Positions 1 through 4,873 of a DNA stretch of 9,451 nucleotides are shown here, one piece after another. The notes beneath the pieces are model-generated. The model was not told where the DNA came from. It saw nothing but the letters and a program-made list of their open reading frames with translations, and ran no database searches. Source of the DNA: Oscillibacter sp. (GTDB taxonomy: Bacteria > Bacillota > Clostridia > Oscillospirales > Oscillospiraceae); contig JAHHSB010000042.1 in the NCBI GenBank assembly GCA_020025415.1, positions 1 to 9,451 of the forward strand, written 5' to 3'. A program made the translations under genes and the position numbers. Positions within the stretch are counted from its first letter, which is position 1. Each line of letters begins with the position of its first letter.

Positions 1-286
1 GATTGGTGGCCACGGTCAGCGCCGCGCCGCAGCAAAAACCGCCCAGCAGCAGGGTCTTGCGGTAGGCGGCATCGCGCTTGGGCGTCTCCACGCCTCGCTT
101 GCGGTTTACCGCACGGAGCAGCGGGCACAAAATCAGCAGGAATAGGAAAGCCACACCGGAGCGGGCGGTATTGAAGGTAAATGGCTCCACATAATTGGCT
201 CCCACGCTCTGCGCCACAAAAGCCGTGCCCCAAATCAGAGCTGCCAGCATGGCAAAAATATTTTGACGGACAACATTTACTTTCAT
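1..286 (-). CDS. EamA/DMT-family transporter, N-terminal part (runs off left edge)
   Basis: Only the first 95 codons are present. The translation begins MKVNVVRQNIFAMLAALIWG and contains the typical EamA opening of a first membrane helix with a W-G-T-A/S-F motif (residues 19-23). A second hydrophobic helix lies at about 44-58 (GVAFLFLLILCPLL), followed by a basic cytoplasmic loop (RKRGVETPKRDAAYRK) and the start of a third helix (LLLGGFCCGAALTVATN). The family comprises ten-helix inner-membrane exporters or permeases of metabolites; the substrate cannot be told from this fragment. The ATG at 286 is preceded by AGGAG at 296-300 with 9-nt spacing, which supports the start. The gene is divergent from mpg. 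A minus-strand promoter with its -35 at 420-415 would give a leader of roughly 100 nt. The family call is fairly secure; any finer function is not supported. Confidence 0.82.
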   Translation of the reverse strand, partial: MKVNVVRQNIFAMLAALIWGTAFVAQSVGANYVEPFTFNTARSGVAFLFLLILCPLLRAVNRKRGVETPKRDAAYRKTLLLGGFCCGAALTVATN

Positions 287-382
287 TTCACCTTGCTCCT
301 GCCTGCAATCAATGATAAACTAAAAATCAAACCATCATACGGCGGGCGGGAAAAAGCGGGTTTCTCCTTTCCCAGACTGCCG

Positions 383-397
383 TAAAATGACATTTTA
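383..397. promoter_or_regulatory. Perfect 7-1-7 palindrome, candidate operator in divergent gap
   Basis: TAAAATGACATTTTA is a perfect inverted repeat with 7-bp arms around one central base, lying between the divergent transporter and mpg genes. Because of its symmetry it presents a TAAAAT hexamer on each strand (383-388 on plus, 397-392 on minus), so a bound protein would cover a possible -10 in both directions. The 7-1-7 geometry is that of Fur-family boxes (Fur, PerR, Zur), but the bases do not match any of their consensus sequences closely. That it binds a regulator is inference. Confidence 0.4.
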
Positions 398-420
398 TCA
401 CCGGGGTGAACAAATGGCAA
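392..420 (-). promoter_or_regulatory. Sigma-A-type promoter for the EamA transporter
   Basis: Read on the minus strand, TTGCCA (420-415) is separated by exactly 17 bases from TAAAAT (397-392). Each hexamer matches the consensus at 5 of 6 positions. Transcription would start near 385, giving a leader of about 100 nt before the transporter ATG at 286. The -35 overlaps the first codons of mpg, so the two divergent units may interfere. No comparably good -35 is visible on the plus strand for mpg, although TAAAAT at 383-388 could serve as its -10. Confidence 0.55.
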
Positions 421-1052
421 GGCTCCCAAGAAAATTCTATGAGGGGGACACCATATCCGTGGCCCGGGCACTTTTAGGCAAATACCTGGTCCGGATGTAT
501 GGGGACAAGCCCCTGGTGTGCCGCATTACGGAGACCGAGGCCTATATCGGCCGCTGCGACCGGGCCTGCCACGCCTATGATTATCGCCGCACTGCCCGGA
601 CAGAGACTATGTTTGGTCCCCCGGGCCATGCCTATATCTATCTGATCTACGGGCTGCACCACTGCCTGAACTTGGTGACTGAGCCGGCTGGAGAGCCCAG
701 CGCCGTGCTGCTCCGGGGCGGCGAGCTTGTCAGCGGGCTGGAGACTATCTGCCGCCTGCGCTACGACTGTTCCCCGGCGGAATTGACGGCCTATCGGCGG
801 AAAAATCTGCTCAATGGCCCCGGGAAGCTCTGTAAAGCGTTAGGCCTTTCCAAGAAAGAGAATGGAATGGATCTGACCGGAGATACCCTGTTTGTCTGCG
901 AAGATCCGGCGGATTTGGGCCTGCCCGGGGCGCCTGGGGTGCCCGGAACGGAGCAGCTGTGCTGCGGGCCCCGGATCGGAGTGGACTATGCAGGAGCGGA
1001 TGCCCTTCTTCCTTGGAGATTTTGGCTGGAGAAAGGAGCCGAACACAGATGA
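414..1052 (+). CDS. mpg: 3-methyladenine DNA glycosylase (AAG/MPG family)
   Basis: Monofunctional base-excision-repair glycosylase that removes alkylated and deaminated purines (3-methyladenine, 7-methylguanine, hypoxanthine) by cleaving the N-glycosidic bond. It is 212 residues, normal for bacterial members. The AAG signature is intact: TETEAY (40-44) supplies the water-activating Glu42 (human Glu125) and the intercalating-pocket Tyr44. His53 sits nine residues later, as in human AAG. GHAYIYLIYG (71-80) gives the pocket tyrosines, N86 lies in CLN, NGPGKL (134-139) is the typical central motif, and PRIGVDYAG plus PWRF close the fold. I start at ATG 414 (MARLPRKFY) because GGGGTG at 403-408 lies correctly upstream. 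An in-frame ATG at 387 has no ribosome site and falls inside the palindrome and possible -10. The stop overlaps the start of the HAD gene, so the two are probably one operon. Confidence 0.93.
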   Translation: MARLPRKFYEGDTISVARALLGKYLVRMYGDKPLVCRITETEAYIGRCDRACHAYDYRRTARTETMFGPPGHAYIYLIYGLHHCLNLVTEPAGEPSAVLLRGGELVSGLETICRLRYDCSPAELTAYRRKNLLNGPGKLCKALGLSKKENGMDLTGDTLFVCEDPADLGLPGAPGVPGTEQLCCGPRIGVDYAGADALLPWRFWLEKGAEHR

Positions 1053-1699
1053 TGTTTCTTTTTGACCTGGACGGAACCCTGGTAGATTCCAACGGGATCT
1101 GGAAAGAGGTGGACCGAACGTTCCTGGCCCGGCGGGGCCTACCCTATACCCGGGCCTATTACCAGGGCGTGGCCCACACCGCCTTCCCCCAGGCGGCCGA
1201 GTTCACCCGGGAGTTCTGCCATCTGGATGAGTCCTGTGAGAGCATTATGGCCGAGTGGATGGAGCTGGCCAAGGAGGCCTATGTTAGGACCATTCCCATC
1301 AAGCCTGGCGTTCGCGCCTATTTAAAGCAGTGCCGCGCCGAGGGCCGGCGGATGGCCATGGTGACCTCCAGCGTGCCGGAGCACTGCATGGCGGTGCTGC
1401 GCCAGCATGACCTGGAGCCCTTTTTTGAGCAGATCTTCTTTGCCCAGGTGCTGAAGATGGACAAGCGGGAGCCGGAAATCTTCCTCCACGCCGCCCGGGC
1501 CTGCGGGGAGCGGCCGGAAGACTGCACGGTATTCGACGACTCCCTAGCCGCCTGCCGGGCTGCCCGAAAGGCCCGGATGCGGGTCATAGGCGTGAAGGAC
1601 TCCTTCTTTGACTCTGACGAAAAAGAGATGCGGGGGTTTTGCGACGTGTATATCGAAAGCTTTGAAGAGCTGCTTCTCCCCCCCAGAAAGCCTCGCTAA
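1049..1699 (+). CDS. HAD-superfamily phosphatase (beta-phosphoglucomutase / Gph-like)
   Basis: Predicted cytosolic phosphohydrolase of 216 residues with all four HAD motifs. Motif I is FDLDGT (5-10), with nucleophile Asp6 and acid/base Asp8. Motif II is Thr106-Ser107 in MVTSS, motif III is Lys139 in DKREPEIF, and motif IV is FDDS with Asp163/Asp164. The roughly 70 residues after motif I form a helical C1 cap, as in subfamily I enzymes such as beta-phosphoglucomutase or phosphoglycolate phosphatase. The substrate cannot be assigned. ATG 1049 overlaps the mpg TGA (ATGA), and AAAGGAG at 1032-1038 is suitably spaced; a second ATG at 1052 is equally possible. The coupling suggests the two genes are made together. 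A role in clearing a product of DNA damage, such as phosphoglycolate, is conceivable but only inference. A strong terminator follows. Confidence 0.85.
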   Translation: MMFLFDLDGTLVDSNGIWKEVDRTFLARRGLPYTRAYYQGVAHTAFPQAAEFTREFCHLDESCESIMAEWMELAKEAYVRTIPIKPGVRAYLKQCRAEGRRMAMVTSSVPEHCMAVLRQHDLEPFFEQIFFAQVLKMDKREPEIFLHAARACGERPEDCTVFDDSLAACRAARKARMRVIGVKDSFFDSDEKEMRGFCDVYIESFEELLLPPRKPR

Positions 1700-1754
1700 G
1701 GGGCGCTTTTCCCGGGAAAGGCTGTGCCCTTCCGTGCTTCAAACTCTATAAAAG

Positions 1755-1797
1755 GATCCCCGGGAGAGGACCTGTTCCTCTCCCGGGGATCTTTTTT
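1755..1797. terminator. Bidirectional Rho-independent terminator between HAD gene and pcrA
   Basis: A perfect 16-bp stem (1755-1770 with 1776-1791, arm GATCCCCGGGAGAGGA) closes a 5-nt loop (CCTGT) and is followed by six T at 1792-1797. On the minus strand the stem is followed by a shorter C-TTT-TATA tract (1754-1747). It therefore probably stops both the mpg–HAD unit and the convergent helicase gene, whose stop codon is at 1824. Confidence 0.92.
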
Positions 1798-1823
1798 GTG
1801 TTATGGGAAAGCTAATCGGTACT

Positions 1824-4304
1824 TCAACATTTTTTCATGTGGGCGCTGGCCGACTTGAGCATCAGCTTTTTGGTGCCTACCTGGTCGAAGGCTACCTCCA
1901 GCAGTGCATCGCCGCCCATGGGCCGGACCGAGAGCACCATGCCCCGGCCGAAGGCGGTGTGTTCCACCATGTCTCCTTGCTGGAGCTGGAGCGCCGCTCC
2001 GCCGCCTGCGGGCGTCCGTCTGGCGCCGCCCACCGAGCCGAGATGGCGGAAGCCGCTGTCCCCGTCGGCACTGGCCCTGCGGGAGGCGTGGGCAGCCGGT
2101 GCTGTACCAGCATAGGAGCGGAAGCTTTCTCCTCCGCCGCCGAAAGCGGCATCCTCTCCATCCCATCCATACGCAGGGCGTACCCGTGGCTCCGGCTTGC
2201 TGATCCACTGGATATGCTCGTGGGGAATTTCCTCCAAAAAACGGGAGGGCATATTGGCGGAAGTCCGTCCGTACAAGGTGCGCTGGCGGCAGTTGGTCAA
2301 GATCAGCTTCTCCTTGGCCCGGGTCATGGCCACATAGCAAAGCCGCCTTTCCTCCTCCAGCTCCTCGCTGTCGCCGTTGACCCGGAAGCCGGGGAAGATT
2401 CCCTCCTCCATGCCCACCACATAGACGGCGGGGAATTCCAGGCCCTTGGCCGCGTGCATGGTCATCAGGGTCACGCAGTCGTCCCCGTTCATGGCATCCA
2501 GGTCCGTGTACAGGGCGATCTCATTTAAAAAGCCTGCCAGGGTGGCGTCCTCCGGGTCCTGTTCCAAAAAGCCCAGGATGTTGGACTTGAGTTCCTGGAC
2601 GTTTTCCAGACGGCTCTGGCTTTCCAGATCGTGCTTTTCCTCCAGCATCTGGACATAGCCCGTCCGCTGGCAGACGGCGTCATAAAACTCCGGCAGGGCC
2701 AGCGTGGCCCCCAGGGCCCGCAGCCCGTCGATCAGGTCGGCAAACTGCAGCAGCTTCTTAGCCGGGGACTTCAGCTCCGGGAACAGGTCTGCATTGCGCA
2801 TGATCTCATAGAGGGAGACGCCTTCCCGTCGGGCCAGGGCCTCCACCTTCTCCACCGTGGCTCCGCCGATAGCCCGGGCAGGCACGTTGATGATGCGCTT
2901 GAGGCGCAGATCGTCCATGGGATTGCTCAGAACGCAAAGATAGGCCAGCATATCCTTGACCTCAGCCCGCTCAAAGAACTTCATGCCGCCGATGACCTTA
3001 TAGGCCACACCGTTGCGGCTCAGAGCACGTTCCAATGCGTTGGACTGGGCATTCATGCGGTAGAGCACCGCGTTGTCCCGGAAGGCCCGGCCCCGATGAT
3101 AGCCCATCAGGATATCCCCCACCACATAATTGGCCTCGTCATCTTCGTTGAAGGCGGTCTTGATGGTCACCAGCTCACCGGCACCATTGTCGGTCCACAA
3201 GGTCTTGCCCTTGCGGCCCAGGTTGTTGCAGATCACCCCATTGGCCGCGTCCAGAATGTGCTGGGTGGAGCGGTAGTTCTGCTCCAGCCGAATGGTACGG
3301 GCGTCGGGATACTGCTTTTCAAAGCTGAGGATGTTTGCAATGTTGGCGCCCCGGAAGCGGTAGATGCTCTGGTCGTCATCGCCCACCACACACAGGTTTC
3401 GCCGCCCGCCGGCCAGCAGGGCCGTGAGCAGGTACTGCAGGTGGTTGGTATCCTGATACTCGTCCACCAGCACATAGCGGAACTTGTTCTGATAGTACTC
3501 CCGCACTTCCCTGCTCTTTTGGAGCAGCTCCACCGTGCAGAAGATCAGATCATCAAAGTCCAGAGCATTGGCCGAGCGCAGCCGCTTGGCGTACTCAGCG
3601 TAGATTTTGGCTACCCGGGCCAGCCGCCAGTCGCCGCCGCTCTCCCCTGCATGCTTTTGGGCAAACTGCTCCGGCGTCTCATAGCGGTCCTTGGCGCTGC
3701 TGATGATCCCCAACACCTCTTTGGGCGGAAACTCCTTCTCGCTCAGCTCCAGGGCTTTTTCCACCTCTTTGATGACCCGCTTAGAGTCGTCGCTGTCGTA
3801 GATGGTAAAGTTTTTGTCCAGGCCCAGCCGGTCCGCGTCCCGCCGGAGGATCCGCACGCAGGCGGAGTGGAAGGTAGCGGCCCATATATCGTTGGCCCGG
3901 GCGCCCAAGCGGGCGGCCAGCCGCTCTTTCAGCTCCCCGGCCGCCTTGTTGGTAAAGGTGATGGCCAGCACCTCCCACGGGGCGGCAGGCTCCACAGCGC
4001 ACAGCCGCCGGGCCCGAGGCAAGTCCTCCTTGTCCGGGCGATGGGCAAAGTCCTCCAAAAAGGCCAGGTCCTCCTCCGCGGCGTCGGCGGGGACTTCATC
4101 CGTGTCGCTGCCCCGGCCATAGGTCAGCAGGTTGAAGATCCGCTGGATCAGCACCGTAGTTTTGCCGGAGCCTGCGCCTGCCAGCAGCAGCAGCGGCCCC
4201 TCGGTAGCCATAGCAGCCTGGCACTGCATGGGATTGAGCCGCTGCAGCTCCCAGGCGATGATCTTCCGCCGAGCCTGGCAATATCGTTCTTGAAAAGTCG
4301 TCAT
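1824..4304 (-). CDS. pcrA: UvrD/PcrA-type superfamily 1A DNA helicase
   Basis: ATP-driven 3'-5' DNA helicase acting in nucleotide excision repair, replication-fork upkeep and clearing of RecA or stalled RNA polymerase. All SF1A motifs are present: Q-motif region LNPMQCQA (23-30), Walker A AGAGSGKT (42-49, Lys48), Ia ITFTNKAAGE (115-124), II DEYQDTN (281-287), III VVGDDDQSIYRFRGA (306-320), IV LEQNYRST (340-347), V MTMHAAKGLEF (614-624) and VI CYVAMTRAKEKL (656-667). Two deviations from B. subtilis PcrA are visible. One is an acidic insert of about 45 residues (63-110) between motifs I and Ia, which I recall as common in clostridial homologues. The other is a Gly/Ala/Ser-rich linker (about 711-775) before the C-terminal Tudor-like domain (776-816: GDMVEHTAFGRGMV...GTKKL) that contacts RNA polymerase in PcrA. 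Total length is 826 residues. ATG 4304 follows GGTGAG (4314-4309), only three bases upstream, so the ribosome site is weak. The gene is monocistronic, with its own promoter and a terminator shared with the HAD gene. Confidence 0.95.
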   Translation of the reverse strand: MTTFQERYCQARRKIIAWELQRLNPMQCQAAMATEGPLLLLAGAGSGKTTVLIQRIFNLLTYGRGSDTDEVPADAAEEDLAFLEDFAHRPDKEDLPRARRLCAVEPAAPWEVLAITFTNKAAGELKERLAARLGARANDIWAATFHSACVRILRRDADRLGLDKNFTIYDSDDSKRVIKEVEKALELSEKEFPPKEVLGIISSAKDRYETPEQFAQKHAGESGGDWRLARVAKIYAEYAKRLRSANALDFDDLIFCTVELLQKSREVREYYQNKFRYVLVDEYQDTNHLQYLLTALLAGGRRNLCVVGDDDQSIYRFRGANIANILSFEKQYPDARTIRLEQNYRSTQHILDAANGVICNNLGRKGKTLWTDNGAGELVTIKTAFNEDDEANYVVGDILMGYHRGRAFRDNAVLYRMNAQSNALERALSRNGVAYKVIGGMKFFERAEVKDMLAYLCVLSNPMDDLRLKRIINVPARAIGGATVEKVEALARREGVSLYEIMRNADLFPELKSPAKKLLQFADLIDGLRALGATLALPEFYDAVCQRTGYVQMLEEKHDLESQSRLENVQELKSNILGFLEQDPEDATLAGFLNEIALYTDLDAMNGDDCVTLMTMHAAKGLEFPAVYVVGMEEGIFPGFRVNGDSEELEEERRLCYVAMTRAKEKLILTNCRQRTLYGRTSANMPSRFLEEIPHEHIQWISKPEPRVRPAYGWDGEDAAFGGGGESFRSYAGTAPAAHASRRASADGDSGFRHLGSVGGARRTPAGGGAALQLQQGDMVEHTAFGRGMVLSVRPMGGDALLEVAFDQVGTKKLMLKSASAHMKKC

Positions 4305-4336
4305 ACTCTCACCGGTTTCTATCAGTCTCGCCGTCT

Positions 4337-4365
4337 ATTCTAGGCGAAAATGCGTTCCAGGTCAA
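4337..4365 (-). promoter_or_regulatory. Sigma-A-type promoter for pcrA
   Basis: On the minus strand, TTGACC (4365-4360) and TAGAAT (4342-4337) are separated by exactly 17 bases. Each hexamer matches the consensus at 5 of 6 positions. The expected start near 4330 gives a 5' leader of about 26 nt before ATG 4304. No LexA/SOS box was recognised around it. Confidence 0.72.
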
Positions 4366-4423
4366 CCGCCGTTTTCACCCGGAACCCCATTTCCCGCCCT
4401 GTCGCCCAGGACCCCAAAAGCCG

Positions 4424-4452
4424 TTGACAAAATTTCCGGCCTGTGATACCTT
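4424..4452 (+). promoter_or_regulatory. Promoter of the blaI–M56 operon
   Basis: A perfect -35 TTGACA (4424-4429) is followed after 17 bases by TACCTT (4447-4452), a weak -10 that keeps the key T, A and final T positions. The start would be about 4459, inside the dyad at 4456-4473. A strong -35 with a poor -10 and an operator at +1 fits a repressed promoter. The promoter lies back to back with that of pcrA, about 60 bases away. Confidence 0.62.
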
Positions 4453-4455
4453 TTA

Positions 4456-4473
4456 GGTAGACATTCGTATACC
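4456..4473. promoter_or_regulatory. Candidate BlaI-family operator (imperfect dyad)
   Basis: GGTAGAC-ATTC-GTATACC is an inverted repeat with 7-bp arms and one mismatch, centred between 4464 and 4465. BlaI/MecI/CopY repressors bind dyads built on TACAnnTGTA; the core here, GACATTCGTA, matches 6 of those 8 fixed positions. It overlaps the predicted transcription start of blaI, where bound repressor would block polymerase. The palindrome is seen directly; its recognition by the adjacent repressor is inference from the family's usual autoregulation. Confidence 0.5.
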
Positions 4474-4495
4474 GCTATTGGGAGGTGAACTGCGT

Positions 4496-4873
4496 ATGAA
4501 ATGCAATCTCTCTGACAGTGAGTGGAAGCTGATGAATCAGCTTTGGGACCACGCGCCCATGACCATTATGGAGCTGACCGCCGCACTGAAGGTGGAGACC
4601 GGATGGACAAAGAACACGGTAATCACCATGCTCTCCCGGCTGGGGGCTAAGGGTGCCGTGACCTACCAAGAGGGGAAACGTGCTAAGCTTTACAGCCCCC
4701 TTATTATGCGGGAGAACGCTGCCAGGGCAGAGACGGAGAGCTTCCTCAGCAAGGTCTACGGCGGCAGCCTGGGCCTGATGATGAATGCCATGGTGGAAAG
4801 CCGCAGCTTGACGGAAGCCGACATTGCCGAGCTGTCCGCCATTTTGGAAAAGGCGGGAGGCGAGCAGAAATGA
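4496..4873 (+). CDS. blaI: BlaI/MecI/CopY-family transcriptional repressor
   Basis: A 125-residue winged-helix repressor, the normal length for this family. LSDSEWKLMNQLWDHAPMT (5-23) is the characteristic first helix. The recognition helix follows at about 37-49 (WTKNTVITMLSRL), then the wing at 53-68 (GAVTYQEGKRAKLYSP). The C-terminal helices (about 75-120) mediate dimerisation. In BlaI and MecI the sensor peptidase triggers proteolysis at an Asn-Phe bond in the dimer region; the equivalent position here appears to be Asn97-Ala98 in LMMNA, so the cleavage bond may differ. ATG 4496 is preceded by an excellent GGAGGTGA (4481-4488) with 7-nt spacing; an in-frame TTG at 4478 lies upstream of this site and is rejected. 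The stop overlaps the peptidase start (ATGA at 4870), so repressor and sensor are co-translated. It probably represses its own operon through the dyad at 4456-4473. Confidence 0.93.
   Translation: MKCNLSDSEWKLMNQLWDHAPMTIMELTAALKVETGWTKNTVITMLSRLGAKGAVTYQEGKRAKLYSPLIMRENAARAETESFLSKVYGGSLGLMMNAMVESRSLTEADIAELSAILEKAGGEQK

Noticed and set aside
387..413. Upstream in-frame ATG for mpg
   Set aside because: No ribosome site, and it lies inside the palindrome and possible -10. ATG 414 has a GGGGTG site and begins at the family's usual N-terminus.
959..1048. Possible longer start for the HAD gene within mpg
   Set aside because: The extra 30 residues precede motif I (FDLDGT), which normally lies within the first ten residues. 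The ATGA overlap at 1049 with AAAGGAG is the natural start.
1708..1719. 12-base palindrome TTTCCCGGGAAA after the HAD gene
   Set aside because: Short, without a loop, and located just upstream of a much stronger terminator. Such palindromes are expected by chance in GC-rich DNA.
2631..4343. Very long plus-strand open frame (570 codons) opposite the helicase gene
   Set aside because: It is the antisense shadow of pcrA in GC-rich sequence. It has no ribosome site and no recognisable domain, whereas pcrA has every SF1A motif.
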